Shown: piece by piece, positions 25,449 through 33,694 of the stretch
How the letters are laid out: each line of letters opens with the position of its first letter
Position numbering within the stretch: position 1 is the first letter of the stretch
Assembly (NCBI RefSeq): GCF_030519655.1
Contig: NZ_JAUMIT010000004.1
Location: 62,001-126,000 of the forward strand
Direction of reading: 5' to 3'
DNA from: Wenyingzhuangia gilva
GTDB lineage: Bacteria > Bacteroidota > Bacteroidia > Flavobacteriales > Flavobacteriaceae
DNA length: 64,000 bases
The notes under the pieces: model-generated
What the model saw: only the letters and a program-made list of their open reading frames with translations
Told to the model about the DNA's origin: nothing
The model's database searches: none
Translations under genes and position numbers: made by a program

Positions 25449-25514
25449 GTTTTTTTAGTTTATAGTTGTTTGTTGTTAGTTATTAGCTATGAACTAAGAA
25501 CTAGAAACCAACAA

Positions 25515-26294
25515 CTAATTATTAGCGTATTTAGCTTGATTGATATATAAATCGATGTTTTTTGCTTGAGATGAATTTGGGTAATTTTCTTTTACATATT
25601 CAAATAAATCTTCAGCCTTATCAAAGTTTTTCAAAGTTAAAGCAACTTTACCAGCTTTCATTAAGTAAACAGGAGCAATCGCATCATTTGTAGCGTTTTC
25701 ACCAGCTTTAGCAAAATATAATAAAGCTTCGTTAGGATCATTACTAGCCAAAGATGCATCTCCAATATTTCCTGCCACAATTGCATTTAAAACAGGATCT
25801 TTAGTATCTACCCCTTTTAAATATTCAATTGCTTTGCTGTATTCTTTTAAGTTCATGTAAGAAATTCCTGCATAATATTTAGCCAAGTTACCAGCTTCAG
25901 TACTAGAATAGTTTTCAGCAATATCAATCAATCCGTAATTTCCTTCAGCACCTTCTAAAGCAGTGGTAAATAATGTTTCATCAGTACCAGCTGTTGCTTT
26001 TGTAAATTCTTGTTTTGCAAAAAATAAGGCATCAGCAGCTTCTTTTTCTTTAGGAGCAGCAATAAATTGACTGTATCCCATGTAACCAAAAATGATTAAT
26101 ACAGCAGCAATCAATCCAATAAATAGTGGTTTGCTATTTTTCTCAATCCATTTTTCAGAAATGTTAGCGGTTTCATCTAAAGTGTTAAACACTTCTGCTG
26201 TAGTACTGTGTTCAGCATTTCCTGCATTGTCTACGATTACTTCTTCTTCAACCTCATTCGTCTTTTTGTAACCTCTTTTTTGATATGTAGCCAT
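25515..26294 (-). CDS. Membrane-anchored TPR protein (YfgM-like)
   Basis: 259 residues. Basic cytosolic N-terminus, acidic stretch, one membrane helix (about 57-75, PLFIGLIAAVLIIFGYMGY) and a periplasmic tail of tetratricopeptide repeats (AKYYAGISYMNLKEYSKAI, ALLYFAKAGENA, FDKAEDLFEYVKENYP). The layout matches the YfgM/Tol-associated TPR family that contacts the Sec translocon and periplasmic chaperones. First gene of a nine-gene run; a full consensus promoter lies 46 nt upstream. Confidence 0.8.
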   Translation of the reverse strand: MATYQKRGYKKTNEVEEEVIVDNAGNAEHSTTAEVFNTLDETANISEKWIEKNSKPLFIGLIAAVLIIFGYMGYSQFIAAPKEKEAADALFFAKQEFTKATAGTDETLFTTALEGAEGNYGLIDIAENYSSTEAGNLAKYYAGISYMNLKEYSKAIEYLKGVDTKDPVLNAIVAGNIGDASLASNDPNEALLYFAKAGENATNDAIAPVYLMKAGKVALTLKNFDKAEDLFEYVKENYPNSSQAKNIDLYINQAKYANN

Positions 26295-26339
26295 TGAAAT
26301 ATGTTATGTTTTTAATAATTAATTTAAATCTGAGTTGGA

Positions 26340-26368
26340 CAAAAATAGTTTTTTTAATCGAATATCAA
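26340..26368 (-). promoter_or_regulatory. Consensus promoter of the TPR-ribH-mutL operon
   Basis: Minus strand TTG (26368-26366), 18 nt, TATTTTTG (26347-26340), a full match to TTG-N17-23-TAnnTTTG. The start is expected near 26333, about 39 nt before the ATG. Confidence 0.65.
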
Positions 26369-26432
26369 AACACAGGATTCAGCAAAAAAAATGATAAATT
26401 GCACTTCCTTTTTTAATCACGTAAAAACAAAC

Positions 26433-27515
26433 ATGCATCTTCAGAAATTATCTTTGGTAAATTATAAAAATATCACATCAGAAAACTTTGATTTTGATGC
26501 GAAAATTAACTGTTTTATTGGAAACAATGGAGTGGGGAAAACCAATGTGTTAGATGCCATTTATTACTTGTCCTATACCAAGAGTTATTTTAATGCGGTA
26601 GCTACCCAAAACATTAAACACGGAGAAGAATTTTTTATTATTGAAGGTGATTATTTGTTAGAAGATGAACGTATAGAAAAGATTGTTTGTAGTCTTAAAA
26701 AAGGAACAAAAAAAGTAGTAAAACGCAACGGAAAATCTTATGATAAGTTTTCGGATCATATAGGAAATTTCCCTTTGGTGATTATTTCTCCATCGGATAG
26801 AGACTTAATTATAGAAGGAAGTGAAACCCGAAGAAAGTTTATGGACGGGGTCATTTCTCAACAAGATAATATCTATTTACAAAGTTTAGTGAGCTACAAT
26901 AAAATATTGGCACAGCGTAATGCTTTGTTAAAGTATTTTGCGGCCAATAGAACTTTTGATGCGTTAAATTTGAGTGTTTACAATGAACAGTTATTAGAAT
27001 TAAGCGATTATATTTATGAGAAGCGTATTTGGTTTTTAAAAGAATTTGCTCCTATTTTTAATGAGTGTTATCAAGAAATTAGCAATTCTAAAGAGGAGGT
27101 TAGTTTGTTGTATAAAACGCAGTTGGATGAAGCTCCATTGTTAGAGTTGTTTGAACAAAATTTAGGAAAAGACAGGGTGTTACAATATACATCTGTGGGA
27201 ATTCATAAAGATGATTTGCAGTTTGAATTGAATGGATATCCTATCAAAAAATTTGGTTCTCAAGGACAGCAAAAATCTTATTTGATAGCTTTAAAATTAG
27301 CTCAGTTTGAGTTTATGAAACAAGTAACAGGTAAAAAACCGATTCTTTTGTTTGATGATGTTTTTGATAAATTAGATGAAGATAGAGTAACACAGGTCAT
27401 AAATTTAGTAAACAAAGATCATTTTGGTCAGATATTTATTACCGATACTCATGGAGATAGAACTGAAAACGTAGTTAAAAGAACAGATCAACCTTATAAA
27501 ATATTTCACTTGTAA
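26433..27515 (+). CDS. recF: DNA replication/repair protein RecF
   Basis: 360 residues from the ATG at 26433 ([13 protein letters not shown]), which gives the usual RecF N-terminus; an ATG 42 nt upstream adds a non-homologous stretch. Walker A is [19 protein letters not shown], the signature is [20 protein letters not shown], and Walker B is [13 protein letters not shown]. RecF loads RecA at gaps with RecO and RecR. It is divergent from the TPR gene and overlaps the DUF721 gene by one base (TAATG). Confidence 0.95.
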   Translation: MHLQKLSLVNYKNITSENFDFDAKINCFIGNNGVGKTNVLDAIYYLSYTKSYFNAVATQNIKHGEEFFIIEGDYLLEDERIEKIVCSLKKGTKKVVKRNGKSYDKFSDHIGNFPLVIISPSDRDLIIEGSETRRKFMDGVISQQDNIYLQSLVSYNKILAQRNALLKYFAANRTFDALNLSVYNEQLLELSDYIYEKRIWFLKEFAPIFNECYQEISNSKEEVSLLYKTQLDEAPLLELFEQNLGKDRVLQYTSVGIHKDDLQFELNGYPIKKFGSQGQQKSYLIALKLAQFEFMKQVTGKKPILLFDDVFDKLDEDRVTQVINLVNKDHFGQIFITDTHGDRTENVVKRTDQPYKIFHL

Positions 27516-27835
27516 TGGCTAAAAAAAGAATAGATCAGCGAACTGTTAGAAATAATGAAGCCAATCCTTTAAGTGATTTGATGAAGCATTTTATCAAAGC
27601 AAACAATTTAGAAGAAGGGTTTCGAAAAATTAATGTAGAAGAGGAGTGGGTAAAATTAATGGGACCTGGTGTAAAATCTTACACTGAAAAAATAAGTCTT
27701 AAAGGAGGAACCTTAATTGTTAAAATATCATCTTCATCATTAAGAACGGAGTTGAGTTATGGAAAGGAAAAAATCTTAACCATGATGAACGAAGCTCTTG
27801 GAGAAGAATTGATTAAAAAAGTAATTTTAAATTAA
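27515..27835 (+). CDS. DUF721 (DciA-like) protein
   Basis: 106 residues. EEWVKLMGPGVKSYTEKISLKGGTLIVKISSSSLRTEL is the DUF721 core, a KH-like fold. Actinobacterial and proteobacterial DciA proteins load the replicative helicase DnaB in bacteria lacking DnaC; a role here is inferred from homology and the link with recF. Its stop abuts the mutS2 stop on the other strand with no space for a terminator. Confidence 0.85.
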   Translation: MAKKRIDQRTVRNNEANPLSDLMKHFIKANNLEEGFRKINVEEEWVKLMGPGVKSYTEKISLKGGTLIVKISSSSLRTELSYGKEKILTMMNEALGEELIKKVILN

Positions 27836-30046
27836 TTACTTCTTCCTCTTAGCAGCCACGACCAATTCAATTTTGTCTAAGGTAGTAGCGGTGGTAAACA
27901 TTCCGTAGTTAATGGTTACTTTTTTCTTGTCTATTTTTTCTATAATTCCACTAGCTCTACCATCAATCAATCTAACTTTGTCGTCTACCTTAAACACATA
28001 GCTAGCTTTTTTCTCAGCCGCTATTTTTTCTTCTTTTATTTTTTCTTTTCTAACTTCAATTACTTTTGTTAAAACTTCTTCTTCTGTTTTTTTCAAAGCG
28101 ATTTCGGCCTTTTTCTTAGCCACCTTTTCCTTAACTTTTTGTGGTTTTGATTTTTTTACTTTTGGATGTGCTATGTCATATTTAGACTTTTCTATCATCA
28201 CCCATTTGTCCAATTCCGTTTTAAACTCTTTTTTGTTATTGGTTTGGAAATATTTATTAATCAATTCATTTATTTTTCTACCAATGCTCAATATTTTTTG
28301 ATTGGTATCATATAAAGTTTGAAAACTCTCAAGTTTTTCCTGAATTTTATTTTCTTTTTCAGCCAATACATCAGCGTACTCTTTAGCCTTAGAACTTTGT
28401 TGTTCCATGTCTAAAGTATTGCGTTGTAAATTGGTGCGTTCTTGTTGTAGCTTAGAAATGGTTTTGTCAAAACGTACTTTAGATTTGTCAATTTTCTTTT
28501 TAGCACGGTTGATTAAACTGAATGGAATTCCGTTTTTTTGAGCAACCTCAAAAGTAAAAGAACTTCCAGGTTGACCAATTAATAAAGTAAACAAAGGCTC
28601 CAATGTTTTACTATCAAAAGCCATATTGGCGTTTACCACATTTTCAAGTTCATCAGCCAAAACTTTTAAATTGGTGTAGTGAGTGGTAATCACTCCATAA
28701 GCACCAACTGTATAAAATTCTTCTAAGAAAATTTCTGCCAAAGCTCCTCCTAGTTCAGGATCAGAACCCGTTCCAAATTCATCAATCAAAAACAAGGTGT
28801 TGTTGGTGCATTTTTTTAAAAAACCACGCATATTTTTTAATCGATAACTATAAGTACTTAATTGGTTTTCTATAGATTGATTGTCTCCAATATCCGTTAA
28901 AATATGATCAAAAAAGTGAGTCGTACTGTTTTCATGCACCGGAATTAAAATTCCACTTTGAATCATAACTTGTAGTAATCCAATGGTTTTTAAGGTAATA
29001 CTTTTTCCTCCTGCATTGGGACCAGAAATCACAATAATTTGCTGTTTTTCTGCTAATAAAAGTGTTTGTGGTACCACAGGTAATTTTCTCACTTTGTTTT
29101 TTTCTAACAAAATAGGATGATAGGCATTGATGTAGTTAACTTCTTTAGTGGTAGAAAATTCAGGTTTTACTCCTTCAATTTCTTTGGCATAAAAAGCTTT
29201 GGCTTTTAAAACATCTAAGGCTACTAAAAGCTTGATGTATTCTTCTATTAAAGGAGCAAAAGGTCTAATGTCTTGTGTAAGAATTCTTAAAATTCTATCC
29301 ACTTCTTGTTTTTCTTCTAATAACAGTTCTTGTAATTGTCTGTATAAATTTAACGTGTTTTGTGGGGCAATAAAGACAATGCTTCCTGTTTTAGAAGTTC
29401 CTAAAATACTTCCTTTTACTTTTTTTCTGTGAATGGCTTGTACTGCTAAAACAGGTTGATTTTCTATGATAGATTCTCTAATGTCATCTAAATAACCTGC
29501 TTTGTTATATTTTGATAATTCGCTGTTAAAAGAAGTGCTGATTTGACTACGAACATCATTTAATCTTTTTCTAATTTGATTTAATAATTCCGATGCTTTA
29601 CTTTGAACTTCTCCATAATTGGTGATAATTTTAAAAATAGTATCCACAATTTGTTTGGTAAATTCAATGTTTTCAGTCAGCAAAGATAAAGTAGGGTAGT
29701 AGTCTTTAAATTTTTGAAAATGTACAATAAGCTCATTAGAGGTATTAGAAATATTGGCAATTTTTAAAAAAGCTTCAGGTAAAAGTTTACTGTTTTCAAT
29801 TTTTAAAAGTTTTACCTCTTTGTCAACATCATCAAAGTAATGATTTGGAATTCTGTTTTCACTAACCAAAGAACCCAAGTATTCGTTTACTTGTGCTAAG
29901 GCAATTTCTAAGTCAGGTTTATTTGCATAAGGAACGATGTTTGAAATTAATTCTTTTCCCTTATCCGAAGTACAATGTTTAGAAATACTTTCTAAAATGA
30001 TAGAAAATTCTAAATCTTGTAATGTTTTACTGTGTATTTGACTCAT
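27836..30046 (-). CDS. mutS2: MutS2-family DNA-processing ATPase without Smr domain
   Basis: 736 residues. Walker A is ISGPNAGGKSITLKTIGLL, Walker B is NTLFLIDEFGTGSDPELGGALAE, and a long coiled coil follows (about 510-620). The C-terminus is a lysine-rich stretch and a KOW-like beta domain (VDDKVRLIDGRASGIIEKID), where Bacillus MutS2 carries an Smr nuclease domain. MutS2 proteins suppress recombination or act in ribosome rescue; without Smr, any cleavage must come from elsewhere. Confidence 0.93.
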   Translation of the reverse strand: MSQIHSKTLQDLEFSIILESISKHCTSDKGKELISNIVPYANKPDLEIALAQVNEYLGSLVSENRIPNHYFDDVDKEVKLLKIENSKLLPEAFLKIANISNTSNELIVHFQKFKDYYPTLSLLTENIEFTKQIVDTIFKIITNYGEVQSKASELLNQIRKRLNDVRSQISTSFNSELSKYNKAGYLDDIRESIIENQPVLAVQAIHRKKVKGSILGTSKTGSIVFIAPQNTLNLYRQLQELLLEEKQEVDRILRILTQDIRPFAPLIEEYIKLLVALDVLKAKAFYAKEIEGVKPEFSTTKEVNYINAYHPILLEKNKVRKLPVVPQTLLLAEKQQIIVISGPNAGGKSITLKTIGLLQVMIQSGILIPVHENSTTHFFDHILTDIGDNQSIENQLSTYSYRLKNMRGFLKKCTNNTLFLIDEFGTGSDPELGGALAEIFLEEFYTVGAYGVITTHYTNLKVLADELENVVNANMAFDSKTLEPLFTLLIGQPGSSFTFEVAQKNGIPFSLINRAKKKIDKSKVRFDKTISKLQQERTNLQRNTLDMEQQSSKAKEYADVLAEKENKIQEKLESFQTLYDTNQKILSIGRKINELINKYFQTNNKKEFKTELDKWVMIEKSKYDIAHPKVKKSKPQKVKEKVAKKKAEIALKKTEEEVLTKVIEVRKEKIKEEKIAAEKKASYVFKVDDKVRLIDGRASGIIEKIDKKKVTINYGMFTTATTLDKIELVVAAKRKK

Positions 30047-30093
30047 GCTTTAATTGTGTACTTACGGTAGATGTTGTTATTTTGTGAGTAGTA

Positions 30094-30101
30094 CAAAAAT
30101 A
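30094..30101 (-). promoter_or_regulatory. -7 box of mutS2
   Basis: Minus strand TATTTTTG, exact TAnnTTTG, with the start expected near 30087 and a leader of about 41 nt. No TTG lies at 17-23 nt upstream. The region is shared with the divergent ung gene. Confidence 0.45.
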
Positions 30102-30117
30102 CACATTCAAAACAAAT

Positions 30118-30828
30118 ATGCAGACCCTACTACCAAATGATTGGCAAGAACTATTAAAAGAAGAATTTACCAAAGCATATTGGTTTGATTTGGTAGAAAA
30201 TGTAACGCATGCGTATAAATCAAACACTTGTTACCCAATTAAAAATGAGGTGTTTAATGCTTTTAAATATTGTTCTTTTAAGGAGGTGAAAGTCGTAATC
30301 ATTGGTCAAGATCCTTATCACGGAAAAGGACAAGCAAACGGATTGTGTTTTTCATATGTTGGGAATCAAAAGTTTCCACCATCACTTAAAAATATTTATA
30401 GAGAAATTTCTAGTGATTTAGAAGTTGAGATGCCTAATGATTTTGGTGATTTAACTGCTTGGGCAACACAAGGGGTTTTGTTGTTAAATGCTACTCTAAC
30501 TGTAGAGGAAGGGAAACCTAATAGTCATCAAAAATTTGGATGGAATCATTTTACAGATGCTGTGATTCAGAAAATATCAGAAGAAAAACAAGACATTGTG
30601 TTTTTACTTTGGGGGGGATTTGCTCAGAAAAAAGAAGCTTTAATTGATTTGCAAAAACACAAAATTTTAAAAGCTACACATCCTTCACCATTAGGAGCCA
30701 ATAAAGGCGGATGGTTTGGTTGTAAGCACTTTTCTAAAACAAATGAGTATTTAAAAAGTATAGGGGAAAAAGAAATAAAATGGAAGTTAATTAATGAAAA
30801 TCAACCTCCAACTCTTTTTACTTTATAA
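30118..30828 (+). CDS. ung: Uracil-DNA glycosylase, family 1
   Basis: 236 residues. KVVIIGQDPYHGKGQANGLCFS has the catalytic Asp of GQDPYH, GVLLLNATLTVEEGKPNSH the uracil-binding block, and ATHPSPLGANKGGWFGCKHF the HPSPLSA-like loop with the catalytic His. It removes uracil from DNA. The last 28 nt overlap the 3' end of the convergent yciH gene, both coding. Confidence 0.96.
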   Translation: MQTLLPNDWQELLKEEFTKAYWFDLVENVTHAYKSNTCYPIKNEVFNAFKYCSFKEVKVVIIGQDPYHGKGQANGLCFSYVGNQKFPPSLKNIYREISSDLEVEMPNDFGDLTAWATQGVLLLNATLTVEEGKPNSHQKFGWNHFTDAVIQKISEEKQDIVFLLWGGFAQKKEALIDLQKHKILKATHPSPLGANKGGWFGCKHFSKTNEYLKSIGEKEIKWKLINENQPPTLFTL

Positions 30829-31151
30829 CCATCTTTGGTTAAAATTTCCATGATTTTATCTCGGTGATTTCCTTGAATGATGATTTCGCCATCTTTAATA
30901 CTTCCACCTACACCACACTTGTTTTTAAGATTTTTTCCAAGCGCTTTTATATCTTCATCAGTTCCTACAAAACCTCTAATAATAGTTACTATTTTACCAC
31001 CACGTCCTTTATTAGAAAAAACGGCTTCTAGCTGTTGTTTGTTATTTGGTAAGGTTTCAGTAGTTTCTTCACCGTTATCAAAATAAACATCTTCGTTGGT
31101 AGAATAGGCAAAAGCTCCTAAAGCTGATAAATCATTTAATTTTTTAGCCAT
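30801..31151 (-). CDS. yciH: SUI1/eIF1-like translation factor
   Basis: 116 residues. GRGGKIVTIIRGF and LKNKCGVGGSIKDGEIIIQGNHRDKI are the SUI1 domain; the C-terminal LTKDGYKVKRVGG is standard. Bacterial YciH modulates initiation fidelity on the 30S subunit. The 3' end overlaps ung on the opposite strand, and the gene follows a small membrane-protein gene with no intervening base. Confidence 0.92.
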   Translation of the reverse strand: MAKKLNDLSALGAFAYSTNEDVYFDNGEETTETLPNNKQQLEAVFSNKGRGGKIVTIIRGFVGTDEDIKALGKNLKNKCGVGGSIKDGEIIIQGNHRDKIMEILTKDGYKVKRVGG

Positions 31152-31394
31152 TTAAATCTTTATTTGTTTTTGTTTTACAAATATAAGGATTGATAATAAC
31201 TCAAGAAACAATCCAAAAATTATTGGATAATAAAAGGGTAGCGTGTATTCAGATATTTTTACCTCTCCCACAAATACACCAAATAAAATAGAAACGGTTC
31301 CTAGTAATATAAATAATAGCTTGGGTCTGTCTAATATCCTGTTTTTTCTTTTAGAGGTTCTTTTTCTTCTATCATGGGGCCTTTTTTCACGCAT
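31152..31394 (-). CDS. Small two-helix membrane protein
   Basis: 80 residues. Very basic N-terminus (residues 1-24, rich in Arg/Lys), then two hydrophobic segments (about 28-44 and 53-73) separated by a short loop. No family recognised. It directly abuts yciH; both start codons suggest co-transcription. The basic N-terminus should be cytoplasmic. Confidence 0.55.
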   Translation of the reverse strand: MREKRPHDRRKRTSKRKNRILDRPKLLFILLGTVSILFGVFVGEVKISEYTLPFYYPIIFGLFLELLSILIFVKQKQIKI

Positions 31395-31450
31395 TCTTCT
31401 TTTTTTAACTAATTTAATGAAAAAAAATCATTAAGTGGGGTTGTTTATTG

Positions 31451-32410
31451 CTATTTGATTAATCCTAAGTCTTTTAGTCTTTCATATAAGAACTCTCCAG
31501 CAGTAATATCTTCAAAACTTTTAGGATTTTTTTCTGATACACAGTTATCTAAACAGGTTAAGTCCATAGTTGGCACAGGATGCATAAAAAATGGAATGGA
31601 ATAACGAGAAGTTCCCCAAAGTTCTTTAGGTGGGTTGATGACTTGGTGAATGGTAGATTTTAATTTGTTATTGGTTAGTCTTGATAACATATCTCCCACA
31701 TTAATCATCAATTCATCTGGTTGTGCAATGGCATCAATCCAGTTTCCTTGTAAATCTTGTACTTGTAAACCTTTTCCTTGAGCTCCCATTAACAAAGTAA
31801 TCAAATTGATGTCACCATGGGCAGCAGCTCTTACAGCTCCTTTAGGTTCTGATTGAATAGGAGGGTAATGTATAGGTCTTAAAATACTGTTTCCGTTGTG
31901 AATAAATTCATCAAAATATTGTTCCTCTAATTCTAAATAAATAGCTAAAGCTCTTAAAACATATTTAGCTGTTTTTTCTAATTGCTGATAAACTTCTTTT
32001 CCTACTTTATTAAAATTAGGAAGTTCCTCAACCATAATATTTGGAATCAATACTTTTTGTAAAGCCTCTGACAAAACTTCATTTTGATCCACATATTGGC
32101 CAAAATGCCAAAATTCTTTTAAATCTCCTTCTTTTTTCCCTTTGGCACTTTCTTTACCAAACGAGGTATAACCACGTTGTCCTCCCAATCCATCAATTTC
32201 ATATTTGTCTTTGATTTCTTGAGGTAGGTTAAAAAAGTTCTTAATTTCTGTATATAATTCTTCTATCAATTCCTCTGATAAAAAATGTCCTTTTAAGGCA
32301 ACAAAACCAATATTACTAAAAGCACTTCCTATTTGTGATACAAAGGCTTGTTTGTCTGAAGTGTTGTTTGATAAAAATTGTTGTAAATCAACAGATGGAA
32401 TTTTTTGCAT
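31451..32410 (-). CDS. 2-oxoglutarate/Fe(II) oxygenase, isopenicillin N synthase family
   Basis: 319 residues. N-terminal DIOX_N-like domain (IPSVDLQQFL, NIGFVALKGHF, FNLPQEIK) and a double-stranded beta-helix core with AAHGDINLITLL (His and Asp iron ligands), KSTIHQVINPP (distal His) and SRYSIPFFMHP (Arg-x-Ser 2OG anchor). The substrate is unknown. It lies 3 nt after the DUF6048 gene. Confidence 0.88.
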   Translation of the reverse strand: MQKIPSVDLQQFLSNNTSDKQAFVSQIGSAFSNIGFVALKGHFLSEELIEELYTEIKNFFNLPQEIKDKYEIDGLGGQRGYTSFGKESAKGKKEGDLKEFWHFGQYVDQNEVLSEALQKVLIPNIMVEELPNFNKVGKEVYQQLEKTAKYVLRALAIYLELEEQYFDEFIHNGNSILRPIHYPPIQSEPKGAVRAAAHGDINLITLLMGAQGKGLQVQDLQGNWIDAIAQPDELMINVGDMLSRLTNNKLKSTIHQVINPPKELWGTSRYSIPFFMHPVPTMDLTCLDNCVSEKNPKSFEDITAGEFLYERLKDLGLIK

Positions 32411-32413
32411 GAT

Positions 32414-33136
32414 TTATTTTTTATATAAAGGAATTCTGTATGAAATGGTGTAATTAATATTTGCTCCTGATCCGTTTTTGGTTATTTTTCCAATTCCGGG
32501 ACTGTAGGTGCTTTTGTAATTATCAGGATCATTGGTAGATATAACTTTGCTAAAACTAACCATAAATCCTAAAAATAAATTCTTAAAAGTTTCTACTTTA
32601 ATACCTGCAACAAATTCAAACCAATGCGTATTGATATTGTTGTATTTTTGTCCCTCTACAGTTTTAGGAGGAAAATATTCACCGTTTTGAGCAATAGTAT
32701 AACTGCTTAAATTGTCGTTATAAATACTGGTACCATATCTAGCTCCAAGGAAAGTTTCATTGTCCATGTCTAGCCAATTGGTATATAAATTATAGTTTAC
32801 TCCTAATTTTAAATAGCTTCCGTTAGCGGTGTGATTAAAATAATCTTCTTGAAGGGTTCTTTTGGTGTATCCCATTTCTCCAGCAACAAACAAACGAGTA
32901 TTGATTCTGTAATCAGCAACAATCTCACCACCACTAAAATCATTTTGACTAAAAGATAAGGCAGGTTTTACCAAATCAACTCCAATACGCAAACCGTAGG
33001 TTTTTGGATTGTAAAAAGCTCCAACACTATCTCTTTTAATGGTTTTAATGGTATTTATAGTGTCTATTTTTTTACTTTGTGCAATGCTAACTAAAGAACA
33101 AAGTAAAATAGAACAACTAATGAAATATTTTAACAT
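32414..33136 (-). CDS. DUF6048 family outer-membrane-type protein
   Basis: 240 residues from the ATG at 33134-33136 (MLKYFISCSILLCSLVSIAQ); longer upstream starts run through the previous gene. Signal peptide followed by a beta-rich chain (LRIGVDLVKPALSF, YLKLGVNYNLYTN, FLGARYGTS, FEFVAGIKVETFKNLFLGF, YTISYRIPLYKK), consistent with a small outer-membrane barrel. It overlaps the DUF6452 lipoprotein gene by 20 nt; that pairing is common in Flavobacteriaceae. Function unknown. Confidence 0.7.
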   Translation of the reverse strand: MLKYFISCSILLCSLVSIAQSKKIDTINTIKTIKRDSVGAFYNPKTYGLRIGVDLVKPALSFSQNDFSGGEIVADYRINTRLFVAGEMGYTKRTLQEDYFNHTANGSYLKLGVNYNLYTNWLDMDNETFLGARYGTSIYNDNLSSYTIAQNGEYFPPKTVEGQKYNNINTHWFEFVAGIKVETFKNLFLGFMVSFSKVISTNDPDNYKSTYSPGIGKITKNGSGANINYTISYRIPLYKK

Positions 33137-33581
33137 GCGCTTTAGTTTGATCTGTGATATTAAATGTTGAAGTAGGAGTAGCAGTAGACAACCAATCGTT
33201 GTTGGTGGTTGTAATATTAACCTCTTTAAAAATACTTTTATAGCCACATGCTTTAGACACAAATACATCTTCAATCGTATAATTAATATCGATGTCTTCC
33301 TGACTATTTTCACTGTCTAAAATAGAAAAGTGATACGTAACATTATTATTTTGTGTGTCTAAAGGAATGGATAAAGAATCTGTTGTCACACCATTATATA
33401 AAGTGTCTTTTGAATTAGCCCAAACAATTAATTTAATTGATTTGGTTTTTGTAATGGTGTCTTTATCGTAAAAACGAATAATTAGATTAGGCGTAGTTGC
33501 ATCTAAGCAAAATTCATCTTGACAACTAAATATAGCTGTAGTGAAAGTTACTAAAAAAAGCAATGATAGTAATTTTTTCAT
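33117..33581 (-). CDS. DUF6452 family lipoprotein
   Basis: 154 residues from the ATG at 33579-33581 (MKKLLSLLFLVTF), giving a clean signal peptide with AIFSC (Cys20) as lipobox; the longer start at 33629 is not signal-like. The mature part is beta-rich with paired cysteines (QDEFCLD and KACGYKS). First of the DUF6452-DUF6048-2OG run. Function unknown. Confidence 0.7.
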   Translation of the reverse strand: MKKLLSLLFLVTFTTAIFSCQDEFCLDATTPNLIIRFYDKDTITKTKSIKLIVWANSKDTLYNGVTTDSLSIPLDTQNNNVTYHFSILDSENSQEDIDINYTIEDVFVSKACGYKSIFKEVNITTTNNDWLSTATPTSTFNITDQTKAHVKIFH

Positions 33582-33640
33582 GTTGTCAAAGATAAAAGAT
33601 TTCATTAGAATGTAAACGGAGAACGACACAACTTAGCATA

Positions 33641-33672
33641 AAAAAAGAGGACCATTGATAGTCCTCTTTTTT
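33641..33672 (-). terminator. Terminator of the DEAD-box helicase gene
   Basis: AAAAAAGAGGAC, 8-nt loop, GTCCTCTTTTTT: 12-bp stem with A/T runs on both sides, so it could act in both directions. Confidence 0.8.
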
Positions 33673-33694
33673 TTATATGTTTTGTGAAAGATAA

